From Vibrio furnissii CIP 102972 (GTDB lineage: Bacteria; Pseudomonadota; Gammaproteobacteria; Enterobacterales; Vibrionaceae), in the NCBI RefSeq assembly GCF_000176175.1, contig NZ_ACZP01000011.1, positions 62,001-126,000 on the forward strand: a stretch of 64,000 nt of DNA, in the 5' to 3' direction. The notes under the pieces are model-generated. The model had not been told where the DNA came from. It made no database searches and worked only from the letters and a program-made list of their open reading frames with translations. A program made the translations under genes and the position numbers. Every line of letters begins with the position of its first letter. The first letter of the stretch is position 1. This document shows, in pieces, positions 44,665-53,323 of the stretch.

Positions 44665-45477
44665 ATGCGCTCAACCCGTTCCCCCTCAACAAGACGTTAT
44701 CCGATCCCTGCGAATTTGATGCAGCCGTTGTGGTTGCGCAGTCGCGAAAGCTTGGTGGATAACGGTTTAGTGTACGACCCCATTGCTGCGTCTGCGTGTC
44801 AGCGCTGTCTTCTTGCGCCGGAATGTCTCTCTGGCGACATCGATCAAAAACAACTTCTGCACGTCACGTTGACCCAACTGTGCGATCAACAAGTTCGCAG
44901 TTTTCTGGAAGCGCATCCGGATGGCTGGATTGTGAACGTTGGTGCGGGGCTAGATACGCGTTTTTATCGCGTTGACAATGGCCGCTGTCACTGGCTGGAA
45001 TTGGATGTCACGGAAAACTTATTGTGGCGTCAAAAACTGTTTCACAGCAGTGAACGTTATCAACACAGCTGCGGCAGTGTGACCGATTTATCTTGGCTTG
45101 ATCGCTTGCCGGTGCCGGAATACGCGCCGGTGCTCATTGTGTGTGAGCATGCACTGCTTGATGGGGACCGCACGCAGGTGTCGCGTTTTATTCGCGCGTT
45201 GGGGCTGAACTTCGTCAATGCCAGTGCTTGCTTGGTGCTAGCGGGCGATCGCACGGCGACTCGTTTGGGGCAAAACATGGGATCGGGTCAGTATCAACAT
45301 GGCTTTGCGCATGCGGGTGAAGCGGTGTTGGATTGCCTGCCGTGGGCGCGCTCGGTGAGCACGCATTCTCCACTGGATCGGCATTGCGGGCGTTGGAAGT
45401 TCTGGCATCGCCTCATCAGCAAAATCGGCGCGCTCAAGCAGCGTTATACCCCTGTGGTGGTGTACGCCCGCTGGTAA
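44665..45477 (+). CDS. LCM/PPM1-like class I SAM methyltransferase
   Basis: 270 residues. NVGAGLDTRFYRV (near residue 90) is the SAM-binding motif of leucine-carboxyl-methyltransferase-like enzymes, and the WLELDV segment with its acidic residue follows. A CxxC-rich patch (CQRCLLAPEC) near 45-54 is unusual. The substrate is unknown. AAGGAAG supports ATG 44665; ATG 44659 is two codons upstream. Fur-like boxes suggest it is made under iron limitation. Confidence 0.8.
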   Translation: MRSTRSPSTRRYPIPANLMQPLWLRSRESLVDNGLVYDPIAASACQRCLLAPECLSGDIDQKQLLHVTLTQLCDQQVRSFLEAHPDGWIVNVGAGLDTRFYRVDNGRCHWLELDVTENLLWRQKLFHSSERYQHSCGSVTDLSWLDRLPVPEYAPVLIVCEHALLDGDRTQVSRFIRALGLNFVNASACLVLAGDRTATRLGQNMGSGQYQHGFAHAGEAVLDCLPWARSVSTHSPLDRHCGRWKFWHRLISKIGALKQRYTPVVVYARW

Positions 45478-45551
45478 GCCTGCCGCGCAAACCATAGCCG
45501 TGGTTCGCCATCTTCGATACACTTTGCTCTCAATGACTTGAGGGTGACTCC

Positions 45552-46892
45552 GTGCAATTTCTTTTTCAGACGCTTTCCAATCCAGCCATGCATCGACAGG
45601 TGTTGTGGCTGGCGATTCCCATGGTGCTCTCGAACATCACCATCCCGCTGTTGGGCTTGGTTGATGCTGCCGTGATCGGGCATCTTGAGCACGCTTGGTA
45701 TTTGGGCGGGGTGGCGCTGGGTGGCACCGTCATTAGCGTGACCTTCTGGCTGCTGGGTTTTTTACGTATGTCGACCACCGGTTTAACCGCGCAAGCCTTG
45801 GGGGCTGACAACCGCGTGGGGTTGGCGCGCGTCTGGCTGCAAGGCATGTTGATGGCGTTGGGGTTTGCGGTGATCTTTTTACTGCTGCATCGCATCATTG
45901 CTGATGGGGTGTTTGGTTTGAGCGCTGCCAGTGCCGAAGTGAAACATTACGCGCAGCAGTATTTTATCATTCGCGCTTGGAGTGCCCCCGCATCACTGGC
46001 GAACTTTGTGTTGCTCGGTTGGCTACTCGGGACGCAAAACTCACGTGCGCCGATGTGGATGGTGATCATCACCAACGTGGTCAATATTGCGTTGGATTTG
46101 CTGTTTGTGCTCGGGTTGGGCTGGAAAGTCGAAGGGGCAGCATTGGCGTCGGTGATCGCCGATTATTCAGGCATGAGTTTTGGTTTATGGTGTGTGTGGC
46201 GCTATTGGCTGCAACATCAGTTGCCCTCTCCTTTGGCCTTGCTGCGTGAATCCACGCAGGGGCTCAGCCGTTTTGTCGCGCTTAACCGCGATATCTTTTT
46301 GCGCTCACTGTGCCTGCAGGCGGCATTCAGTTTTATGACGTTTCAGGGCGCAGCGTTTGGCGATCAAACCGTGGCCGCCAATGCGGTCTTGATGAGCTTT
46401 CTGATGATGATTTCTTATGGCATGGACGGGTTTGCCTACGCGATGGAAGCCATGGTGGGGAAAGCGATTGGCGCGAAAAGTGAAGCGCAACTGAAAGCGG
46501 CGATGATTGGCAGTGCGTTCTGGAGTGTGGTGATCTGTTTGCTGTTGACACTGGCGTTTGGTGGGTATGGATCGGCGCTGATCCGGCTGATCACCGACAT
46601 TCCGACGGTGCAGCAAACGGCGCAAGTGTATTTACCGTGGCTGGTGGCGATGCCGCTGACGTCCATGTGGTGCTTTTTGTTGGACGGCATTTTCATCGGT
46701 GCCACCAAAGGGCGTGAAATGCGCAACAGCATGTTTGTGGCTGCGAGTACTTTTTTTGTGGTGTTCTACGGCTTTGCCTTCTTGGGAAATCATGCGTTGT
46801 GGTTGGCGATGCTGAGCTTTATGGCGATGCGCGGTTTCAGTTTGGGCGTCGTGCTGATGCGTCAGTGGCGGAAAGGAACGTTTCTCGCCTGA
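45552..46892 (+). CDS. dinF: DinF-like MATE transporter
   Basis: 446 residues, 12 membrane helices, MATE family. The N-terminal helix carries PMVLSNITIPLLGLVDAAVIGHL. DinF-type pumps use Na+ or H+ gradients to export drugs or toxic compounds. The start is GTG 45552 after AGGGTGA. In E. coli dinF is next to lexA; here one gene intervenes. Confidence 0.92.
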   Translation: MQFLFQTLSNPAMHRQVLWLAIPMVLSNITIPLLGLVDAAVIGHLEHAWYLGGVALGGTVISVTFWLLGFLRMSTTGLTAQALGADNRVGLARVWLQGMLMALGFAVIFLLLHRIIADGVFGLSAASAEVKHYAQQYFIIRAWSAPASLANFVLLGWLLGTQNSRAPMWMVIITNVVNIALDLLFVLGLGWKVEGAALASVIADYSGMSFGLWCVWRYWLQHQLPSPLALLRESTQGLSRFVALNRDIFLRSLCLQAAFSFMTFQGAAFGDQTVAANAVLMSFLMMISYGMDGFAYAMEAMVGKAIGAKSEAQLKAAMIGSAFWSVVICLLLTLAFGGYGSALIRLITDIPTVQQTAQVYLPWLVAMPLTSMWCFLLDGIFIGATKGREMRNSMFVAASTFFVVFYGFAFLGNHALWLAMLSFMAMRGFSLGVVLMRQWRKGTFLA

Positions 46893-46904
46893 TCGCATTC
46901 AATC

Positions 46905-46933
46905 AAAAAACGCAGCCTTGAGCTGCGTTTTTT
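46905..46933. terminator. Bidirectional terminator between dinF and sthA
   Basis: AAAAAACGCAGC and GCTGCGTTTTTT pair across five bases and serve both genes. Confidence 0.92.
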
Positions 46934-46948
46934 GCTTTAGGCGCTGTG

Positions 46949-48349
46949 TTAGAACAAGCGATTCAACCCGTTCAACGCGGCCACGCGGTACGCTTCCGCC
47001 ATCGTCGGATAGTTGAAGGTCGTGTTCACGAAGTACTCAATGGTGTTGGCTGCGCCTTTTTGTTCCATGATCGCCTGACCGATGTGAATGATTTCTGCTG
47101 CGCGCTCCCCAAAACAGTGAATGCCGAGAATCTCTTTGGTGTCGCGGTGAAACAGGATTTTCAGGCTGCCAACGTCTTTGCCGGAAATCTGTGCGCGCGC
47201 CAGATGTTTGAAGGACGAGCGGCCCACTTCGTACGGCACTTTCGCGGCCGTCAGCTCTTGCTCGGTACGACCAACCGAGCTGATTTCCGGAATGGTGTAG
47301 ATGCCGGTTGGAATGTCGGCAATCAGTTGGTTGGTTGCGTTGCCTTTGGCGATCGCTTGCGCGGTAAAGCGCCCCTGATCGTACGCCGCGCTGGCAAGGC
47401 TTGGGTAACCAATCACATCACCAACGGCGTAAATGTGGTCCACCTCGGTCTGGTAGTTGGTGTTGACGGTGAGCTGGCCGCGTGAATCCTGTGACAGGCC
47501 AACCACTTCCAGATTGAGCTTATCGGTGTTCCCGGTTCGGCCGTTGGCGTAAAGCAGGCAATCGGCTTTCATCTTCTTACCGGATTTCAGGTGCACAATG
47601 ACGCCATCTTCTGTGCCTTCGATTTTCTCGTAGGTCTCGTCATTGCGGATGATCACGCCGTTGTTCCAGAAATGGTACGACAAGGCGTCGGAGATTTCGT
47701 TGTCCAGAAACGCCAGTAAGCGGTCGCGGGTATTAATGAGGTCGGTTTTCACGCCTAGGCCTCGGAAAATCGAGGCGTATTCACAGCCAATCACGCCTGC
47801 GCCGTATATGATGATGTGGCGCGGGTCGTGTTTCAGGTTGAGAATCGAGTCGCTGTCGTAGACGCGTGCGTGGTTGAAGTCGACATCATTTGGGCGGTAA
47901 GGGCGAGAGCCGGTGGCAATCACAAACTTATCGGCGGTGTAGAGATCAATCGTGTTATCGCTTTTGGTGACCGCCACGGTGTGGGCGTCAACAAATTTGG
48001 CGGTGCCGAAAATCAGTGAGCATTGGTTGCGATCGTAAAACCCTTGGCGCAAGCGTGTTTGTTTGTCGATCACCGTTTTGGCGTGGCTCAGAATGGTTGA
48101 GAAGGTGGCGTGCAAGCTGGTGTTGTTCTTACAAAATAGCGGATTGCTGTTGAATTCGATGATCCGGCTGACCGCATGACGCAGGGCTTTGGAGGGAATG
48201 GTGCCCCAGTGCGTGCATCCGCCGCCGACGCCACTCTCTTTTTCAATAATGGCGACATTCATTCCCGCTTTGCTGAGCCCCATCGCGGCACCTTCTCCGC
48301 CGGGGCCGCTGCCGATTACGATGACGTCAAAGTGGTTGTTCTGTGCCAT
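46949..48349 (-). CDS. sthA: SthA, soluble NAD(P) transhydrogenase
   Basis: 466 residues, the same length as E. coli SthA. The FAD motif [12 protein letters not shown] is followed by [13 protein letters not shown], the family variant with a single cysteine of the usual disulfide. [16 protein letters not shown](P)-binding motif and the FAD-binding AVGDV follow. It converts NADPH to NADH. ATG 48349 has AAGGAAAT upstream; the longer frame to 48379 lacks support. Confidence 0.96.
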   Translation of the reverse strand: MAQNNHFDVIVIGSGPGGEGAAMGLSKAGMNVAIIEKESGVGGGCTHWGTIPSKALRHAVSRIIEFNSNPLFCKNNTSLHATFSTILSHAKTVIDKQTRLRQGFYDRNQCSLIFGTAKFVDAHTVAVTKSDNTIDLYTADKFVIATGSRPYRPNDVDFNHARVYDSDSILNLKHDPRHIIIYGAGVIGCEYASIFRGLGVKTDLINTRDRLLAFLDNEISDALSYHFWNNGVIIRNDETYEKIEGTEDGVIVHLKSGKKMKADCLLYANGRTGNTDKLNLEVVGLSQDSRGQLTVNTNYQTEVDHIYAVGDVIGYPSLASAAYDQGRFTAQAIAKGNATNQLIADIPTGIYTIPEISSVGRTEQELTAAKVPYEVGRSSFKHLARAQISGKDVGSLKILFHRDTKEILGIHCFGERAAEIIHIGQAIMEQKGAANTIEYFVNTTFNYPTMAEAYRVAALNGLNRLF

Positions 48350-48570
48350 AAGGATTTCCTTGTTATTTTCGCTTAACATTGCTGTAGCGAGATTTTAACT
48401 GATTCCACGAGTCGGTAAATCGTGTTCCCATCAGAGAGTGCAGGGGATCACGTCATCGCAAGAAATATTCGGTGTTGCACACTCGTACTGGCCGGGTGGC
48501 TGCGCGAGCAACAGGGAACCACACGGCAGGATAAATTGTCTGCTGGCTCAAACGGACATGCTTTGCCACT

Positions 48571-48598
48571 TAGACAAGTTTCACATTCGCGTTATAGT
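48571..48598 (+). promoter_or_regulatory. Probable fabR promoter
   Basis: TAGACA (48571-48576) and TATAGT (48593-48598) are 16 bases apart, placing the start near 48605, about 30 bases before fabR. The rest of the 287-base sthA-fabR gap shows nothing else clear. Confidence 0.5.
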
Positions 48599-48636
48599 AT
48601 GGGCCATTATGGGACCAGGCAGAGAACTTACGCAGT

Positions 48637-49278
48637 ATGAAATCTACGGGTATTCGTGCACAACAAAAAGAGAAAACGCGTCGTTCACTGATTGATGCCG
48701 CCTTCAGCCAATTGAGCGCTGATCGCAGTTTTTCTAATTTAAGCTTGCGGGAAGTCGCCCGTGAAGCGGGGATTGCCCCGACATCGTTCTATCGGCATTT
48801 TAAAGACATGGACGAGTTGGGTTTAACCATGGTGGATGAAGGCGGCTTGTTGCTGCGTCAACTGATGCGTCAGGCGCGTCAACGCATCGTCAAAGAGGGC
48901 AGCGTGATTCGCACTTCGGTCGAAACCTTCATGGAGTTTATCGAAAGCAGTCCCAACGTGTTTCGCTTGCTCCTGCGTGAACGTTCTGGAACGTCTTTGG
49001 CGTTTCGGACCGCTGTGGCGCGCGAGATGCAGCACTTTTCGGCCGAACTGACCGAATACTTGGTGAATACTGGTATGAACCGCGAAGAAGCGGTCACGCA
49101 GGCGGAAGCCTCCGTTATCTTGGTATTTACTTCAGGCGCAGAAGCGCTGGATTTAGACCGACGTTCACGGGAAGAGTTATCGGAACGTCTGATCATGCAG
49201 TTGCGAATGGTCGCCAAGGGGGCGTTCTGGTATCGCAAAGAACGTGAACGTAATCGACTCAAAGGTGGAATAGATTAA
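48637..49278 (+). CDS. fabR: FabR, repressor of unsaturated fatty-acid synthesis
   Basis: 213 residues, TetR family. The helix-turn-helix is [22 protein letters not shown]. FabR represses fabA/fabB when unsaturated acyl chains are in excess. It is divergent from sthA and its stop overlaps the yijD start (TAATG), the enterobacterial sthA/fabR-yijD-trmA order. Confidence 0.95.
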   Translation: MKSTGIRAQQKEKTRRSLIDAAFSQLSADRSFSNLSLREVAREAGIAPTSFYRHFKDMDELGLTMVDEGGLLLRQLMRQARQRIVKEGSVIRTSVETFMEFIESSPNVFRLLLRERSGTSLAFRTAVAREMQHFSAELTEYLVNTGMNREEAVTQAEASVILVFTSGAEALDLDRRSREELSERLIMQLRMVAKGAFWYRKERERNRLKGGID

Positions 49279-49649
49279 TGACGAAGGAAAACAGCAAAAC
49301 CGATCACGGTTCTGAACGTAAAACGCTGGTGCTGGCACTGGTGGCTGGTATGTGTGGCGACGCTATTTTGTCGTGGATGACCATGAGTGAGGTCTATTTT
49401 TCTATTTTTCCATTGATCGCATTGGTGTTGTCCGTGCAGGCGCTGTACCAAGAGTATCTGCGTCATCCCGTTTCAGAGGATATTCCTTTGGTGGGCTTGG
49501 CGTGTTTCTTTGTGGGCGCGTTTGGTCACAATGCGTTTATCAAAGCGCAGTATCCAGATTCGGGCTCGAACTTCTTTGCGATTGTGGTCGCTCTGTTGCT
49601 GCTGGTGTGGATCGGTCGCAAGCTGGGGTATCTGGGCCGCACCTCGTAG
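49278..49649 (+). CDS. yijD: YijD-family membrane protein (DUF1422)
   Basis: 123 residues with four hydrophobic helices (about 13-32, 36-55, 73-90, 98-115). It matches YijD, of unknown function, always coupled to fabR. It is the last complete core gene before the island. Confidence 0.9.
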   Translation: MTKENSKTDHGSERKTLVLALVAGMCGDAILSWMTMSEVYFSIFPLIALVLSVQALYQEYLRHPVSEDIPLVGLACFFVGAFGHNAFIKAQYPDSGSNFFAIVVALLLLVWIGRKLGYLGRTS

Positions 49650-49663
49650 GTGGAAACGGACAC

Positions 49664-49692
49664 AAAAAACGAGCCATGAGGCTCGTTTTTTT
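49664..49692. terminator. Bidirectional terminator between yijD and trmA
   Basis: AAAAAACGAGCC and GGCTCGTTTTTT pair across ATGA, originally serving the converging yijD and trmA. Confidence 0.93.
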
Positions 49693-49696
49693 ATGC

Positions 49697-49744
49697 TTAC
49701 GCTTTGCGTTCCAGCAGCACACCCGCTTCCATATGGTGGGTAAA
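49697..49744 (-). pseudogene. trmA: 3' end of trmA left at the island junction
   Basis: On the minus strand the final codons read FTHHMEAGVLLERKA-stop, the C-terminus of tRNA (m5U54) methyltransferase TrmA (YTHHMEAGVLLERK type). Upstream codons do not match TrmA, so the gene is cut here. The trmA body should lie at the far end of the island, outside the window, with its end restored by element sequence. Confidence 0.85.
49697..49744. other. Likely attL of the island (in the trmA 3' end)
   Basis: The trmA homology breaks off near 49744 and an integrase gene starts at 49927, the usual layout of an attachment site. The exact core cannot be set without the right junction. Confidence 0.6.
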
Positions 49745-49870
49745 TAGAATCTTTGGTCCGTCAAAGTCTACAGAGTTATATATTTTAATTGTAACGTGAT
49801 GATTTGTAGTGTTTTTTGTGATCTTATTGTCCGTTGGAGTCCAAAGCCTTACAATAGAAACTCGGTGTTT

Positions 49871-49906
49871 CCCGTACCCCACGCCGTACCCAGAGCCGTA
49901 CCCAGA
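49871..49906 (+). repeat. Three 12-bp direct repeats before the integrase
   Basis: Units with GTACCC at 49874, 49886 and 49898, the last two identical (GCCGTACCCAGA). They lie between the presumed att site and the int start. Arm-type integrase or excisionase sites are a reasonable guess. Confidence 0.6.
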
Positions 49907-49926
49907 AATGCAGAGGTTTTCCAACG

Positions 49927-51186
49927 ATGACGAAACGAATCAGTACCAATGCAACGTTGCAAGCATTGAAGCCACAGGATAAGGAATACTCGATCCCCGA
50001 TAAGAAGGTCGAAGGATTGAACATTCGAGTTCGTCCAACAGGCACAATGACTTGGATCTTTCGTTTTCAAGTAGGGAAGAAACACGAAAAAATCTCTATG
50101 GGTCGATACATTAAGATCAAACCAGAGCGCGGGATGACATTGGATCAGGCGCGAAAGGAAGCTGGCCGTTATCGAAGTTGGTTGGAGAATGGTAAGAACC
50201 CAAAGGTTGAACTAGATATAGAGAAACGAGCGCAAGATGAAGCGAAAACCTTTGATGATGCGTTTATTAGCTTTGATGAGAAACGGCTATCAAAACAGCT
50301 ACGGGGTGACCAGTCGAGGACCATTTACAATCGAGATATCAAGCCAGTTCTCGGTAACATCAAATTGGCAGATTTAAGCATATATGACCTTAATAGGGTC
50401 TTTGATGCTAAGGTTGATAAAGACGGTAAGCGTATGGCGGGGGCCATTGGAGTTTGCCATAAAATCATCAACCAAGTGATTAACCATGCCCTAGCGCTAA
50501 ATATGCTCGATACTCATCCTGCACCCCAACTGAAAGCAAAAGACGTTGGTGGCGGCTCTAAAGTCACAAAACGTAATTTAAGCTTTTCAGAGTTAAAGAT
50601 TCTGTTAACGAGTATGCCGTCATGGCGTACAGATCCCTCGAACATCCGTTTAATGCAGTTCTTACTTGGTTGTGGACAGCGTATTAGTGCCGTACTGGAA
50701 ATGCGTTGGAGTGAGTTAGATTTTGATGAGGGAATTTGGCTACTACCAGCCAGCTCAGAAGAGCGGCACACTAAAAGCCAAGACGCACGTAAAGTGCCTT
50801 TAAGTGGCTACTTGCTTGCACTTCTAAACGAGCAGCGTGACAGTGTGCCAAGTAAGTGGAAGTTGGTATGGCCCCAACTAATGGTCGATAGAGTGCAAGA
50901 ACCTGCGGCTGTACGGGCATTGATCAAACGTAATCTACCTAGCGACTTTGAGCGCTTTTCACCTCATGACTTGCGTCGTACCTTTATCAGTCGTTGTAGT
51001 GAAATGGGGTTAGATATCGTAGCGATTGAAAAGACAGTCGGCCACCAGCTGCCTGGTATGCTCAGAGTCTATAACCATCATGATTATATCGATGAGCAGT
51101 TGAAGGTTCTGGAGGCATGGGGTAACAAGTTGCAATCGCTAATGGAAGCGAACGTCCACCCGTTACCCTCTGCTAAGATGGCCTAA
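49927..51186 (+). CDS. Tyrosine-recombinase integrase of the trmA island
   Basis: 419 residues. An N-terminal arm-binding domain (about 1-95) is of the DUF4102/P4-integrase kind. The core-binding domain is followed by the catalytic one: R in GCGQRISAVLEMRW, HDLRRTF, the VGHQ histidine and tyrosine in MLRVYNHHDY. It catalyses insertion and excision at trmA. It points away from the junction, and AGAGG precedes ATG 49927. The base composition is visibly more AT-rich than the core genes. Confidence 0.94.
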   Translation: MTKRISTNATLQALKPQDKEYSIPDKKVEGLNIRVRPTGTMTWIFRFQVGKKHEKISMGRYIKIKPERGMTLDQARKEAGRYRSWLENGKNPKVELDIEKRAQDEAKTFDDAFISFDEKRLSKQLRGDQSRTIYNRDIKPVLGNIKLADLSIYDLNRVFDAKVDKDGKRMAGAIGVCHKIINQVINHALALNMLDTHPAPQLKAKDVGGGSKVTKRNLSFSELKILLTSMPSWRTDPSNIRLMQFLLGCGQRISAVLEMRWSELDFDEGIWLLPASSEERHTKSQDARKVPLSGYLLALLNEQRDSVPSKWKLVWPQLMVDRVQEPAAVRALIKRNLPSDFERFSPHDLRRTFISRCSEMGLDIVAIEKTVGHQLPGMLRVYNHHDYIDEQLKVLEAWGNKLQSLMEANVHPLPSAKMA

Positions 51187-51213
51187 TTTAGTCTTTTCTT
51201 TACGGTCAGATTA

Positions 51214-51233
51214 ACCGCTCTTTATGGAGCGGT
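51214..51233 (+). terminator. Hairpin after the integrase
   Basis: ACCGCTC and GAGCGGT pair across six bases. No T-run follows, so it is a weak terminator or only a hairpin. Confidence 0.5.
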
Positions 51234-51259
51234 GTCTGTTCGAATTGTGTATAGCTTGA

Positions 51260-52159
51260 TTAAGATTTAGCTGATGCGCGTCCGGTCTTTTCTCGATACT
51301 GCTTTTGCTTCCATGCTTTCATCATTGTGTACATAACTTCATTAGAAAGTAAGTTGAATGTACGTAGTGGTGACAACTCTAATTCTCGTGGAAGAGGCTT
51401 TTCTCTTCTTACTGCCCCATTTCTACATGTAAATAATGTATCTAATAACGCGATATTCGTATTGTAATACTGTGCTGTCGATATTGGCGGTGTTAGATGA
51501 GGTAAAAACTCAAGCTTTGATTTTATGTAGTTGTAAATCCATATGTTTTGCTTCTTATTCTTCGGATCTATCCATGAATAGTCGGGGCGTAGCTCGTTAG
51601 CTATGTATAACCATTTTTCCTTTAGAAGCGACATCAACCTATCTTTAGCTAACGTATTAGCTTGCCATTGGTCAAAGAACTCATAGATAAGCTCATGAGC
51701 TTCAATTCGGCTTAATGGTAACTGATTTAAGCCTGATTTTTTATACGGATTTGTCTCTTCATTATGTAAATTGTTTTTACAGTATGGCGTTCCAAAGGCG
51801 TAGTCAAATCCTCGCTTATGGACATCTAAGTCATCTGAGATAGTTGAGACAAATCTTAGTAACGACCAAGCAAAGTAAACAATTCTATCCTCTTTTTTAT
51901 CTATCCAAGCGAATGAACGATCAGCTAGTAATGACTTTAAAGCCTGTTTGTTCATATCTTCAATCTTAGGCTCTAGGTCATTACGTTGATTATCTAGTGC
52001 CAACTTAATTTTACGCTGTAACTCTTCTTTATCTTGGCTTTGAAATGTGAAGCGTATGTCTGCATGGGCGGAAATATAAGCAGCATAAAATCTTAAGTAT
52101 CGGATGTTGTTTGCTCTAAACAATCCCTTATCAGCAAGTTCTTTTTCTGTTTTATTCAT
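51260..52159 (-). CDS. Unidentified 299-residue island protein
   Basis: A soluble, helix-rich protein, rich in Lys, Leu and aromatic residues, with no signal peptide or membrane segment. No catalytic motif stands out. Scattered basic residues at the end (WKQKQYREKTGRASAKS) could bind nucleic acid. It is transcribed toward the integrase and isolated from its neighbours, a common place for phage-defence cargo. I do not recognise the family. The ribosome site before ATG 52159 is weak. Confidence 0.6.
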   Translation of the reverse strand: MNKTEKELADKGLFRANNIRYLRFYAAYISAHADIRFTFQSQDKEELQRKIKLALDNQRNDLEPKIEDMNKQALKSLLADRSFAWIDKKEDRIVYFAWSLLRFVSTISDDLDVHKRGFDYAFGTPYCKNNLHNEETNPYKKSGLNQLPLSRIEAHELIYEFFDQWQANTLAKDRLMSLLKEKWLYIANELRPDYSWIDPKNKKQNIWIYNYIKSKLEFLPHLTPPISTAQYYNTNIALLDTLFTCRNGAVRREKPLPRELELSPLRTFNLLSNEVMYTMMKAWKQKQYREKTGRASAKS

Positions 52160-52623
52160 GATGATTTATCGATGTCTATTTGATGACTTACTGTATCAAA
52201 ATTGTAGTTTTAATGAAGTTTTTTAAATGATTTAATGTCAATTTTAATGAGTTTAATATGTGGTGTTTCTGATGGTTTTTTGTAGTAAAAAAGTTCCTAA
52301 ATTATACTTTGATTATGAACGGCGTTAGTTCTAAATCTAGTAATTACAGGGTCTGTCGCTTTGTTCTAGACATTTTTGCAATGGTTTTTTCATGATAATG
52401 TTCGAGTGACGTAAAGGGGAATATTTCTTTTTTCAGTTGGTTAACTGTTTTTGAAGAAGAGGAAAGAGTAAGTGAGCTAATGTAAGCGTGTTATTTGTGA
52501 CACTGTGTTCACAACACCGTGATGTATCGTTGTTGGTATAGGTAATATACATAACTACCAACTACTAAAACTTACGTTACTCCCTGTGTGTATGAGAGAC
52601 ACACGAATAGGGATAACAACACC
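52160..52623. promoter_or_regulatory. Control region before the Gp2-like genes
   Basis: About 460 very AT-rich bases without a gene. It holds a symmetric element TTGTGA-N8-TCACAA at 52495-52514 and the hairpin at 52581-52613. It must contain the promoter of the three-gene block and of the 299-residue gene, and might hold an element replication origin. Confidence 0.5.
52581..52613 (+). promoter_or_regulatory. Hairpin holding the ribosome site of Gp2-like gene 1
   Basis: TCCCT-GTGTGT (52581-52591) pairs with ACACAC (52599-52604) and AGGGA (52609-52613), with a 4-base bulge. AGGGA is the ribosome site of the gene at 52624. Confidence 0.6.
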
Positions 52624-53259
52624 ATGAATCACCAGTACACATCTGAAGACAAGTTCAACAACTACGACCTACCTCAACCAACGAAACGAAAGCAACGATT
52701 CTTCTATCGTAAGTTTCACCTCTACAAGATTTCTCAATTGATAGAGAAAGCATTGAAGTATCACCCTAGGCTATCCGTCTTTCGGATAGACCTACACTTA
52801 CCCGAAGATTTCGATGATGCAGATTCGAAAGTCATCACTCGATTCTTCAAATCCCTAAATGCCAAATTGGACGTAGATATAAAACGTAAAGAGAAAAGCT
52901 GGGGAAGGGGTTTAAAGAACAAGACCAGTTACATCTGGGCAAAAGAGAAGAATACCTCTGAGCAGTACCACTACCATGTGGCTATTTTCTTGAATAAAGA
53001 TATCTATTATCAACTCGGGGATGTTGGGGCGTCAGATGGCTCTCTAGCCGACTTGATTAAGCAAGCATGGTGCAGCGCTATCAAACAGGAGAAACCAGCA
53101 TTGGTCCATTTCTGCAAGAATGGTGTGTATCGCTTAAACCTGAAAGCATCGGATATTGAACAATCGAAGAATGAGCTATTCAAAAGGGTGTGCTATTTCG
53201 CGAAACCTAATTCAAAGGTATACGGAGGGACTATGAGAAACTTCGCTACTAGCTCTTAA
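52624..53259 (+). CDS. Gp2/YfjJ-like protein 1 (Inovirus Gp2 family)
   Basis: 211 residues. The core YIWAKEKNTSEQYHYHVAIF (about 103-122) and FKRVCYFAKP near the end match the YagK/YfjJ C-terminal (Inovirus Gp2) family found in cryptic prophages and satellites. The H116-Y-H118 run next to a hydrophobic strand recalls the HUH motif of rolling-circle replication enzymes, and Y191 could be the partner tyrosine; this is inference. It is the first of three tandem paralogs. The ATG is at 52624. Confidence 0.8.
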   Translation: MNHQYTSEDKFNNYDLPQPTKRKQRFFYRKFHLYKISQLIEKALKYHPRLSVFRIDLHLPEDFDDADSKVITRFFKSLNAKLDVDIKRKEKSWGRGLKNKTSYIWAKEKNTSEQYHYHVAIFLNKDIYYQLGDVGASDGSLADLIKQAWCSAIKQEKPALVHFCKNGVYRLNLKASDIEQSKNELFKRVCYFAKPNSKVYGGTMRNFATSS

Positions 53260-53285
53260 TCCCCTTAAAAATTACGTTGGAAACA

Positions 53286-53318
53286 GTTCCTGTGGGAATC
53301 ACAACAAACCACAGGAAC
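53286..53318 (+). promoter_or_regulatory. Hairpin holding the ribosome site of Gp2-like gene 2
   Basis: GTTCCTGTGG (53286-53295) pairs perfectly with CCACAGGAAC (53309-53318). The AGGAA ribosome site of ATG 53324 is in the right arm. Confidence 0.75.
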
Positions 53319-53323
53319 CAATC

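Noticed and set aside
46946..47485. 179-codon frame antisense to sthA
   Set aside because: Shadow frame of the conserved sthA coding strand.
49927..51186. Integrase as a XerC/XerD-type housekeeping recombinase
   Set aside because: It is longer (419), has an arm-binding N-terminal domain, and sits at a broken trmA; xerC itself is at 13143-14072.
52495..52514. CRP site before the Gp2-like genes
   Set aside because: The half-sites are eight bases apart rather than six.
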